Source: Pontibacter aydingkolensis (GTDB lineage: Bacteria > Bacteroidota > Bacteroidia > Cytophagales > Hymenobacteraceae). Taken from it: 64,000 bases of DNA. Location of the stretch: positions 34,615 through 98,614 of the forward strand of contig NZ_JAHYXK010000016.1 of assembly GCF_019443125.1 (NCBI RefSeq), given 5' to 3'. The position numbers were made by a program, and so were the translations under genes. Position 1 is the stretch's first letter, and the number at the start of each line of letters is the position of its first letter. Below the pieces are notes generated by a model, which searched no databases, was not told where the DNA came from, and was given only the letters and a program-made list of their open reading frames with translations. Below, piece by piece: positions 8,948 to 16,293 of this stretch.

Positions 8948-10093
8948 CTATTGCAGCACATTAAGTTGAAAATCAAGGTTATACTCTTTATCCTCGTTAT
9001 AGTTCGTTTCAATCCAGCCACCGCCAATTACATCGTCGCCTTCATAGAAAACAGCTGCCTGGCCCGGGGCAATAGCATGCACACCTCTCAGGAAATGCAC
9101 TTTCATTTTGTCTCCTTCCTGCTCAATAATTGCTTCTGTACCCCGATCGTTATAGCGTACTTTTGTAATGGTAGTCAACGGCTTGTCGATCAGGTTCTCA
9201 TACTTACCCATGGTAAGCTTGCCAACTGTCATCGCGTTTTTAGCCAGTTCGTCAAAATTTCCTAACACTACGCGGTTTGTCTCTTTTTCGATTCGCGTAA
9301 CATAAGCCGGGAAGCCTAAAGCCACACCAAGGCCTTTGCGCTGCCCGATCGTATAAAACGGATAACCTTCGTGGGTGCCTATAACAGTACCGTCTTCCAA
9401 AACAAATTCACCGCCGGCAACCTGCTCTTCCAAACCCTCTACACGGCGCTTTAAAAAGCCACGGTAATCGTTGTCAGGTATAAAACAGATTTCGTAAGAC
9501 TCCGGCTTGTTTACCAGTTCGGTAAAGCCGCGATCAAGGGCCATCTGGCGTATTTCGGTTTTGTGAAGCTTGCCCAGCGGAAAAATAGTACGGCTAAGGC
9601 TTTTCTGCGAGATGCCCCACAGCGCATACGACTGATCTTTATTCTCATCCAGGCCTTTGGATATCACATAGCGGCCATTCTCCTCACGAATATTGGCATA
9701 GTGGCCGGTAGCGATAAACTCACAACCCAACTGATCGGCGCGGCGAAGCAAAGCATCCCATTTAATGTGCGTATTGCAAAGCACACACGGGTTTGGCGTA
9801 CGGCCAGCCAGGTACTCATCCGTAAAGTGGTTGATCACATAGTCACCAAACTCTTCGCGTATATCGATTATATAGTGCGGAAAACCAAGGTTAACGGCAA
9901 TATTACGGGCATCGTTTATAGAGTCGAGACTGCAGCATCCGGTTTCCTTTTTGCTACTTCCACTAGAGGCATAGTCCCATGTTTTCATAGTCATGCCAAT
10001 TACTTCGTACCCTTGCTCATGTAACATTACTGCTGCCACCGAGCTATCAATACCTCCACTCATGGCTACCAGCACCCTTCCTTTTGTACTCAT
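8948..10093 (-). CDS. mnmA: tRNA-specific 2-thiouridylase
   Basis: Adds sulfur at C2 of the wobble uridine in tRNA-Glu, -Gln and -Lys, using ATP and a persulfide relay. The 381-residue product has the PP-loop SGGIDSS (residues 12-18) for ATP, the catalytic cysteines C103 (NPCVLC) and C204 (YEICFIP), and the conserved GTGHY-like segment at about 129-133 (ATGHY). It is the first gene of a minus-strand run leading into the lipoprotein, subtilase, rpe and TonB receptor. One of its tRNA substrates, tRNA-Glu(TTC), is also encoded in this window at 59400. Confidence 0.97.
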   Translation of the reverse strand: MSTKGRVLVAMSGGIDSSVAAVMLHEQGYEVIGMTMKTWDYASSGSSKKETGCCSLDSINDARNIAVNLGFPHYIIDIREEFGDYVINHFTDEYLAGRTPNPCVLCNTHIKWDALLRRADQLGCEFIATGHYANIREENGRYVISKGLDENKDQSYALWGISQKSLSRTIFPLGKLHKTEIRQMALDRGFTELVNKPESYEICFIPDNDYRGFLKRRVEGLEEQVAGGEFVLEDGTVIGTHEGYPFYTIGQRKGLGVALGFPAYVTRIEKETNRVVLGNFDELAKNAMTVGKLTMGKYENLIDKPLTTITKVRYNDRGTEAIIEQEGDKMKVHFLRGVHAIAPGQAAVFYEGDDVIGGGWIETNYNEDKEYNLDFQLNVLQ

Positions 10094-10341
10094 CTATATA
10101 TTAATAAACTAAAATGCGAATTATTATTGATTTTTCACAAATATAGCAACAACAACAGAGTAATAAAGATTCAGGAGCCCAAATATTGTAGCTACAAATA
10201 AGATGTTCTTAAATTTAACATTACCGTAAGTATAAAAAATATGCAAAAAAGGTAGCATTGTTTTGGTTTAGGGGCTTACTTTGAAGCTTCAAATCAGCGG
10301 TTTTAAAAAGATTTTTTAAGTCAAAATAAAAGTATAGTTCA
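10094..10341. promoter_or_regulatory. Divergent promoter region of mnmA and the TrpF-like gene
   Basis: About 250 bp of AT-rich sequence. On the minus strand TATATTTG (10138-10145) matches the Bacteroidota -7 box TAnnTTTG 45 bp upstream of the mnmA start; no TTG is found at the ideal -33 distance. Nothing else is recognisable. Confidence 0.45.
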
Positions 10342-10965
10342 ATGGCCCTACGTACCTCAGTTATAGTTAACGGAATAAATAATTTAAGCGACGCACGCTA
10401 TTGTGCAGGCATGGGCGTTGATATAATCGGTTTTAACCTGAAGTTAGACGACCCTACACGCGTACAAGCGGATACTTTAAAAGAGATTACTGGTTGGGTT
10501 TCTGGTGTGCAACTGGCCGGTGAGTTTGAGCGCGCCAAGCCAGAAATAATTAATGACCTGGCCGAAGAGTTTAAACTGGATTACATTCAACTGAACACCC
10601 CCTACCTGATTGACGAGATCGAAGAGATAAACCGCCCGGTAATTCAGAAGATCTTTATAAACAAAGACACCGTTGACAGCGAATTGCTCGAAATGATGGA
10701 GCTCTACAGTTCTGTGGTTGACTCTTTCATTATCTATTCCGACGACTTCACGACAGTTGATGATACCAACACGAAATTCCTGAAAGAAATAGCCAAGAAG
10801 TTTAATATATACATTGGCTTCGGACTCGACAGAAACAACATCAACACAACACTTAAGCAGATTAAACCGAAGGGGATTGGCTTGCAGGGAGGTCATGAAA
10901 TTAAGCCTGGGTTTAAAGACTTTGACGAGCTACAGGAGATTTTCGAAGAAATAGAAGAAGCTTAA
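10342..10965 (+). CDS. TrpF-like (beta/alpha)8-barrel protein lacking TrpF catalytic residues
   Basis: This 207-residue protein aligns by eye along its length with phosphoribosylanthranilate isomerase: VNGINNLSDARYCAGMGVD matches the opening KxCGIT...DA...aGAD, DYIQLN matches DxVQLH, IGFGLDRNNIN matches lAGGLtpeNV, and GLQGGHEIKPGFKDFDEL matches DVSSGvE..pGvKD. The catalytic Cys of the KxCG motif is Asn here (VNG), and the expected catalytic Asp of the later LLD strand is replaced by Tyr (FIIYSDD). It is thus probably not a tryptophan-biosynthesis enzyme but a divergent paralog, and no other trp gene is nearby. It is a single gene ending at the composite terminator at 11036-11073. A true function is unknown. 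Confidence 0.75.
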   Translation: MALRTSVIVNGINNLSDARYCAGMGVDIIGFNLKLDDPTRVQADTLKEITGWVSGVQLAGEFERAKPEIINDLAEEFKLDYIQLNTPYLIDEIEEINRPVIQKIFINKDTVDSELLEMMELYSSVVDSFIIYSDDFTTVDDTNTKFLKEIAKKFNIYIGFGLDRNNINTTLKQIKPKGIGLQGGHEIKPGFKDFDELQEIFEEIEEA

Positions 10966-10975
10966 TAGTTAGAAA

Positions 10976-11138
10976 GTTAGAGCGTTTGAGAGTTAGAAAG
11001 ATTAAATTCTCATACCCAATCTTACTAGATAAATTAAAACGGCCTGCTGAAGTATAGATCAGCAGGCCGTTTTGTTATACTTTAAGATTAGGATCAGATT
11101 TATACCTTTTTACCTTTCTAACTCCCAAACGATCTAAC
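10976..11138. repeat. 25-bp imperfect inverted repeat flanking a terminator
   Basis: Bases 10976-11000 and the reverse complement of 11114-11138 agree at 23 of 25 positions (GTTAGAGCGTTTGAGAGTTA followed by GAAAG on the left arm). The two arms enclose about 113 bp holding the terminator hairpin. This could be a small palindromic intergenic element, or simply parallel sequences at the ends of two convergent genes. Confidence 0.7.
11036..11073. terminator. Bidirectional terminator with a perfect 15-bp stem
   Basis: AAAACGGCCTGCTGA pairs perfectly with TCAGCAGGCCGTTTT around an 8-nt loop that contains AGTATA. It lies between the convergent TrpF-like and trmB genes. Outer inverted repeats (10976-11000 and 11114-11138) enclose it. 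Confidence 0.85.
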
Positions 11139-11142
11139 TCGA

Positions 11143-11799
11143 TTAGTTTACCCTAAACTGCAGGTATTTGATTGGGATACCGTCTGCCAGGTAACGCTTT
11201 TCATAGGTTGTATAGATGCCCATGGTATGCTCCTGCAGGTCTGAGTTGTACAGGTTTGAAGTATAGATCAGGTTTTCTGCGTTGCGTTCCTGCAACACTT
11301 CTAAAGTATAGTCGTAAAGTCCCTGGTTGTCAGTTTTTAGATGGACAATACCTCCTGGTTTTACAATACGGCTATACATATCCAGGAAACGTGGTGAGGT
11401 AAGTCTACGCTTAATGTCGCGGTCTTTTGGGCGTGGGTCCGGGAAGGTAATCCAGATCTCGTCGACTTCATGGACAGCAAAGTGCTCTTCGATCTGCTCA
11501 ATAAAGATTCTAAGGAAAGCTACATTATCCAGTTCCTCCTCCACTGCCATTGAGCTTCCTTTCCAGATGCGGGCACCTTTAATGTCTGTACCGATGTAAT
11601 TCTTATCCTGGTGCAAACGTGCCATACCAACCGTGTATTCTCCGCGTCCACAACCAACCTCTAAAATGATCGGGTTATTGTTCTCAAAGAACTCACTTTT
11701 CCATTTGCCGGATAACTGCCCGTAAAGTTCATCACCGTCCTGTATCACGTTTTCACGCTCTGCAATGGCGCTAAACTTTTCTAATTTTGATCTTCCCAT
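11143..11799 (-). CDS. trmB: tRNA (guanine-N7-)-methyltransferase
   Basis: Methylates G46 in the variable loop of tRNAs using SAM. The 218-residue protein shows the class I SAM site (EVGCGRGEYT, about residues 47-56), IGTDIKGARIWKG, and the family signature WITFPDPRPKDRDIKRRLTS, as well as the C-terminal HLKTDNQGLYDY. It is the last gene of the long operon that begins with the TPR protein; folC ends 3 bp upstream. Confidence 0.96.
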   Translation of the reverse strand: MGRSKLEKFSAIAERENVIQDGDELYGQLSGKWKSEFFENNNPIILEVGCGRGEYTVGMARLHQDKNYIGTDIKGARIWKGSSMAVEEELDNVAFLRIFIEQIEEHFAVHEVDEIWITFPDPRPKDRDIKRRLTSPRFLDMYSRIVKPGGIVHLKTDNQGLYDYTLEVLQERNAENLIYTSNLYNSDLQEHTMGIYTTYEKRYLADGIPIKYLQFRVN

Positions 11800-11802
11800 T
11801 AT

Positions 11803-13098
11803 TTATAGTTCTTCAATCTCTGCAACCACAAAAGTACTACCTCCAATAAAAATAACCTCATCCGGAGCAACATTTGCTTTGGCAGCTGAAATAGCAGCAG
11901 CTACCGAAGTATAAGCTGTACCATTCAAACCTATACTTTTTGCCTGATTATACAGCTCCTGAACTGGCAATGCCCTGGGAATATCGGCCTGGCAGAAGTA
12001 ATACCTATACTTTTTAGGTAATAGCTGCAATACTTTGGTAATATCTTTATCATTTACAGTACCGAAAACCATGTGCACCTGCTTTGGCTTAAGCATTTCT
12101 AACTGCTCAACTATTTGTTTAATGCCGTCTTCGTTATGACCAGTGTCACAAATAGTTAACGGAGCATTATTTAATTTTTGCCAACGGCCTTTAAGTCCGG
12201 TTATACTTTTAGTATGAGCTAACCCTGCACGGAGTGCCTCTTCCGGAAAAGTATAGCCTTTCTCTTGAAGCAGTGCCAGTACATGAAGTACTCCCGGCAG
12301 GTTATATTTTTGATACGTGCCCGTCAGGTCTAGTTCAAGACCAGCTAAGTATAGAATCTCGTCGCTGTATACATTGAACACCTGCCGCTCTATATCGCCT
12401 TCTACCAGCTCTATTCTGAACCTGTCAGTGGCAAAGTATAAAGGTGCTGACTCCTGCTTTGCCTTTAGCCGGAAAACCTCTTCAGCCTCCTCCTGCTTTG
12501 TGCTGACAACGGCCGGTACACCCAGTTTAATGATTCCGGCTTTCTCAAAGGCAATAGCGCCAATAGTATCGCCAAGCAGCGCCTGATGGTCGTAGCCGAT
12601 GTTGGTGATAAGCGACAATTCCGGAGTAACAATATTTGTAGAATCCAGTCTTCCGCCCAGCCCTACTTCAATCACCGCAATATCCACCTGCTCGTCGGCA
12701 AAGTATTTAAAAGCCAGCGCCACCGTCATCTCGAAAAAAGACGGCTTTATACTTTCAAAAAGGTTTTTGTTTTGCTCTACAAACCGAATAAGGTAATCTT
12801 GGGGCAGTTCCTGGCCGTTAATTTTAACGCGCTCTGTAAATGATTTAAGGTGTGGCGAAGTATAGAGACCGGTTTTGTATCCCGACTTCTGTAGCACCGC
12901 TGCCAGCATATGAGAGCTACTGCCCTTGCCATTGGTACCAGCTACATGTATACTTTTAAACTTAAGCTGCGGCTGGCCCAGCGCGTCGCAAAGGGCTATA
13001 ATGTTGTCGAGGCTCTTCTTAAAAGCAGCATTGCCGATGCGTTGGTACATCGGCAATTGCTGGTATAGGTAATCAAGACAATCTTGATAAGTCATCAA
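11803..13098 (-). CDS. folC: Bifunctional folylpolyglutamate synthase / dihydrofolate synthase
   Basis: A Mur-ligase-family enzyme that joins glutamate to dihydropteroate and extends folate polyglutamate tails, using ATP in the cytoplasm. The 431-residue product has the P-loop GTNGKGSSSHML (about 53-64), the TSPHL segment, EVGLGGRLDSTN (about 142-153), ITNIGYDHQ, and the C-terminal ICDTGHNEDG. It sits 6 bp after tonB and 3 bp before trmB, so it is likely transcribed with the envelope genes although its work is metabolic. The gene is unusually rich in the AAGTATA motif described under findings. Confidence 0.95.
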   Translation of the reverse strand: MMTYQDCLDYLYQQLPMYQRIGNAAFKKSLDNIIALCDALGQPQLKFKSIHVAGTNGKGSSSHMLAAVLQKSGYKTGLYTSPHLKSFTERVKINGQELPQDYLIRFVEQNKNLFESIKPSFFEMTVALAFKYFADEQVDIAVIEVGLGGRLDSTNIVTPELSLITNIGYDHQALLGDTIGAIAFEKAGIIKLGVPAVVSTKQEEAEEVFRLKAKQESAPLYFATDRFRIELVEGDIERQVFNVYSDEILYLAGLELDLTGTYQKYNLPGVLHVLALLQEKGYTFPEEALRAGLAHTKSITGLKGRWQKLNNAPLTICDTGHNEDGIKQIVEQLEMLKPKQVHMVFGTVNDKDITKVLQLLPKKYRYYFCQADIPRALPVQELYNQAKSIGLNGTAYTSVAAAISAAKANVAPDEVIFIGGSTFVVAEIEEL

Positions 13099-13104
13099 AA
13101 GGGA

Positions 13105-14025
13105 TTATTTGTTCGTGATAATGTATGTGATAAAACCTGTAGCGCCTCCTGTTCCACTTCTGTTCTCTCCTGTTCTCACAAAAGTTGCATCACGGTAAAC
13201 AGCGTCGCGGTAAATATTTGCTATTTGTGTTGAAACAGTTTTCTCTACTACAGTAGCGCTTTCTACACCACCGTCAGGACCTATCACTACTTTTATAACT
13301 ACTTTACCTGTTTCAGCAGAGGCATCCTTAATACGTGGAATGTCACCCCAGCCCCATCCGGCCATGTTAAGTGATCCGCCTGCACCACCTCCTGGTTTGC
13401 CATATAGTGCTTTAGCTTCTAAACTACCTCTAGGGTCGCCTTTGTCGCCTACTTTGTTCGCATCGTCACCGTTGTTGTTGCCAGTAGCAGTATTAGATGT
13501 ACCACTTTTACCAGTACCGGTATTATTAGTTGGGTTGCCAGGGTAAAGCGACTTTGGCTTTTCAGGCTCCTTTTTCACAACTTCCTCTTTAGGCGGCTGC
13601 TCAACTGGTTTTTTAACCTCTTCTTTAACCGTCTCCTTTTTAGGCTGTGGTTTTTCTACCTCTTTAGCAGATACAGGAGCCTCGGCAGTAGTTGTAACAA
13701 CCTTAGGCGCCTCTACAGCTTTAACCGGAGGTGTAGGCGTTGGAGTTGGCTCTGGTTCAGGTAGCGGATCAGGCTGAGTTGGTGCCGGTTTGCTATCTTC
13801 TACATTCTTAGACTCGTTTGGAGTTGCTTGCGTCTGAACATCACCGCTTCCTACTGCATCCAAACCAAAGTTAAGCTCTATGCCTAGTTCAGGTGCAGGC
13901 GGGTCCGGAGCTCGCCAGGCCAGCATGTATATCAGGAAAAGCAGAATAAGCACATGCACCCCGATGCTTACACCGGCGGCAATGCGCTTATTTTTTTCTT
14001 CCTCTTGAGTTTGGGCAAATGCCAT
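13105..14025 (-). CDS. tonB: TonB-family energy transducer
   Basis: A 306-residue protein with one N-terminal membrane helix (about residues 18-38, GVSIGVHVLILLFLIYMLAW), a long Pro/Glu/Lys-rich periplasmic spacer (about 75-160, with PTPTPTPP and PEPEP), a Gly/Asn-rich stretch (about 165-220) and a C-terminal TonB/TolA-like domain (about 230-306, KVVIKVVIGPDGGVESATV). It would transmit the proton-motive-force signal from ExbB/ExbD to the outer membrane. It follows exbD by 9 bp. TonB versus TolA cannot be settled: the operon's TPR protein and the SPOR protein fit a Tol-like envelope role as well as nutrient uptake. Confidence 0.85.
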   Translation of the reverse strand: MAFAQTQEEEKNKRIAAGVSIGVHVLILLFLIYMLAWRAPDPPAPELGIELNFGLDAVGSGDVQTQATPNESKNVEDSKPAPTQPDPLPEPEPTPTPTPPVKAVEAPKVVTTTAEAPVSAKEVEKPQPKKETVKEEVKKPVEQPPKEEVVKKEPEKPKSLYPGNPTNNTGTGKSGTSNTATGNNNGDDANKVGDKGDPRGSLEAKALYGKPGGGAGGSLNMAGWGWGDIPRIKDASAETGKVVIKVVIGPDGGVESATVVEKTVSTQIANIYRDAVYRDATFVRTGENRSGTGGATGFITYIITNK

Positions 14026-14034
14026 AGTTCTTTC

Positions 14035-14433
14035 TTATTCGCTTGGTACTGTTGCCAATGTTACGCTGGCATTTAAATTTTTAGCAATACCAGCCACTTT
14101 TACTAGGTGCTCTACTGGTACTGTCTTGTCTACGTGTAACACTACGGCACCCTGTTCTGTTCCTCCCTGCAATAACGCTGCCAACTGTGGTTCTATCTGC
14201 TCTAAGGCAATTGGTTTATCGTTCAGGTAATACTGCAGATCCTTTGAGATCGTAACGCTTATCTTCTGCATGGTAATATCAGAAGCCTTGCTGCTTGGTA
14301 AACTAACCGGTAAGCCAGAAGGTGTTACGAAGTTGGAGGTAAGCATGAAAAATATAAGTAACAGGAAGATGATGTCCGTCATGGACGACATGCTGAACTC
14401 CGGGTTGATCCTGTTTTTAGATCGTAAATTCAT
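14035..14433 (-). CDS. exbD: ExbD/TolR family biopolymer transport protein
   Basis: 132 residues with a single N-terminal membrane helix (about 19-37, MTDIIFLLLIFFMLTSNF) containing the conserved Asp needed for proton use (Asp in SSMTDIIF). The remainder is the periplasmic ExbD/TolR fold (about 45-130). It works with the adjacent ExbB channel to power the TonB-like protein encoded 9 bp downstream; exbB ends 2 bp upstream. Confidence 0.93.
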   Translation of the reverse strand: MNLRSKNRINPEFSMSSMTDIIFLLLIFFMLTSNFVTPSGLPVSLPSSKASDITMQKISVTISKDLQYYLNDKPIALEQIEPQLAALLQGGTEQGAVVLHVDKTVPVEHLVKVAGIAKNLNASVTLATVPSE

Positions 14434-14435
14434 TC

Positions 14436-15140
14436 TTACAGTTGTGGTTCTTGTAACAGATCAAGGAACTCGATAGAAGAATACTCCATTGAGTGCACAA
14501 TGCTGTCAATTTTAGAAACGAGGTAGTTATACCCTACATAGGCAGGCAAACCAATAATAAGGCCGGTAGCTGTTGTTACCATGGCCTCGTAGATACCGCT
14601 GGATAATAGCTTTGGGCTAACAGAACCTTCTGCCTGCGCAATAGCGATAAAGGCACCGATCATACCAGTTACCGTACCAAGGAAGCCAAGCATCGGAGCA
14701 GCACCCGCAATGGTAGCCAGTGCAGACAAGTTTCGCTCCAAACGGCTAATCTCTATCTTGCCCACGTTCTCAATAGAAGTCTCGATGTTCTTTAAAGGGC
14801 TGCCAATTCGAGAAACACCTTTAGAGATCATTCTTGAAACCGGAGTGTTAGCTTGTGCACAAAGCATTTTAGCACCATTGATGTCGCCGGCCAGTACCAT
14901 ACTTTTGATCCTGTCGTTAAAGCCTTCCGGGTTCTTGGCAGCCTTTTTTAATGTAAGGTAACGCTCAAAGAAAATGTAAAGCGCAGCTAGTGAAAGAAGC
15001 GCAAGCGGGAACATAGCCCAGCCGCCATTCATAGCCAGATCTAATAGCGATACAGTAGTTTCTGCTGCCTCAGCCCCCTCAGCTATGGCAGTAGTAGTAT
15101 CAACTGGTGTTGTTGTGATTTGTAATAAGAGTGATGTCAT
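14436..15140 (-). CDS. exbB: MotA/TolQ/ExbB family proton channel protein
   Basis: 234 residues with an N-terminal extension, a first membrane helix at about 33-55 (NGGWAMFPLALLSLAALYIFF), a cytoplasmic region with the family's RISRLERNLSALATIAGAAP motif, and two more helices (about 145-165 and 185-210, GLIIGLPAYVGYNY). It forms the inner-membrane proton channel with ExbD. It begins directly after the HU/SPOR gene with one base between them, indicating tight co-transcription. Confidence 0.93.
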   Translation of the reverse strand: MTSLLLQITTTPVDTTTAIAEGAEAAETTVSLLDLAMNGGWAMFPLALLSLAALYIFFERYLTLKKAAKNPEGFNDRIKSMVLAGDINGAKMLCAQANTPVSRMISKGVSRIGSPLKNIETSIENVGKIEISRLERNLSALATIAGAAPMLGFLGTVTGMIGAFIAIAQAEGSVSPKLLSSGIYEAMVTTATGLIIGLPAYVGYNYLVSKIDSIVHSMEYSSIEFLDLLQEPQL

Positions 15141-15141
15141 T

Positions 15142-16287
15142 TTAATAGTTAAATACCCAAATAGTTTCTCCGAATGTACTTCTATATTTATTCAAGGCGT
15201 TACGCGCCTCCTCTTCTGTTCCAAAATCCGCTACAGAAACACGGTATAAACGGCTACCTGGGCCTGGTATAAGGACCTTAGCCTCATCAAAGCCCTTCGT
15301 TTGTACTTCATAACGGCTGTTTTCTGCACTCAAATAAGTAGAATAACCACCTGTGATGATATAAAAACGATTGGTTTTCTCTTTAATTGTGATAACCGGC
15401 TCTGCCTCTTTGATAACCTCAGCTACAGACTCAACTTCATCAACCGGCTCGTTTACAACTACTTCATCCTGTTCTGCAAAAGTATTACTTTCACTAAAAG
15501 TATACTCTTCCTGCTCTGCAAACACATCTTCTGTTTCCAGTATCGGCTGTGGCGCTGCCGGAAGTATTGCTTTGTAGTTTACCAGCCTCTCCTCTTCCGA
15601 AAACGGAACATAGTCGGCTGCATACTTGTCTGAGGCAAATGTGCTACCCGAGTTAAAGCTTTGGTTGAAGAGCATGATCGGATTCAGGCTGCTGAGATTG
15701 TAATCGGCCTGCAGCGAGAAAAAGTATAAAGCCGAAGCAGTCAATCCAGTTAAGGCTATTCCGGCAGCCACATTATATGCTCTTTTTAGTCGCTTTTTAA
15801 AGGGCAGCTTTGTTTGTGCCTGTTCTGGTTGCCGATCCTTTTTAAGGGTGCGCAGCACTGCTGGCTCTTCAAACCTGATTGGTCTGGCTGTAATTTCAGG
15901 CAAACCGAAGCTTGCGTCCAGCATATTATCAGTTTCCACAAACTCAAACTCGATACGGCGCTCTGCATTATACTTGAATACACCAACATCCCGAAGTACA
16001 AATCGGTTCTCCTGGTGCAATGTTGCTTTAGCATGCCGCACAAATTCAGCCACCATTTGCTGCGCATCCTCTTTCGGGATTTGGTTTTTATAGGCAATAG
16101 TGCTTGTAAGTAAACCATCAGTTAAAACAAGTTTTTCGTTAAAGGCCACCTTTTTAGAGGGTGGCAGAAAAGAGTGCTTAACCGGGTTAATACGGGCAGA
16201 CACATAACGTGTGATCAGTCCTCCAAAATCGGGGATGATGACACAGTCATGATCATAGAGCAATGACTTTATGTGCTTTTCAACCAT
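15142..16287 (-). CDS. CCDC81-type HU domains plus C-terminal SPOR domain protein
   Basis: A 381-residue protein. Residues about 1-55 and 60-130 match the two bacterial CCDC81-like HU modules typical of Bacteroidota (LLYDHDCVIIPDFGGLITRY and RFVLRDVGVFKYN). A membrane helix lies at about 172-190 (AAGIALTGLTASALYFF), followed by an acidic Glu/Val-rich spacer and a SPOR domain (about 308-381, FYIITGGYSTYLSAENSRY) that usually binds denuded peptidoglycan glycans at division sites. The topology suggests a cytoplasmic HU part and a periplasmic SPOR part, so the protein may link the envelope to DNA or the division machinery. It lies between the beta-barrel gene (6 bp) and exbB (1 bp). Confidence 0.88.
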   Translation of the reverse strand: MVEKHIKSLLYDHDCVIIPDFGGLITRYVSARINPVKHSFLPPSKKVAFNEKLVLTDGLLTSTIAYKNQIPKEDAQQMVAEFVRHAKATLHQENRFVLRDVGVFKYNAERRIEFEFVETDNMLDASFGLPEITARPIRFEEPAVLRTLKKDRQPEQAQTKLPFKKRLKRAYNVAAGIALTGLTASALYFFSLQADYNLSSLNPIMLFNQSFNSGSTFASDKYAADYVPFSEEERLVNYKAILPAAPQPILETEDVFAEQEEYTFSESNTFAEQDEVVVNEPVDEVESVAEVIKEAEPVITIKEKTNRFYIITGGYSTYLSAENSRYEVQTKGFDEAKVLIPGPGSRLYRVSVADFGTEEEARNALNKYRSTFGETIWVFNY

Positions 16288-16293
16288 AGGCTA

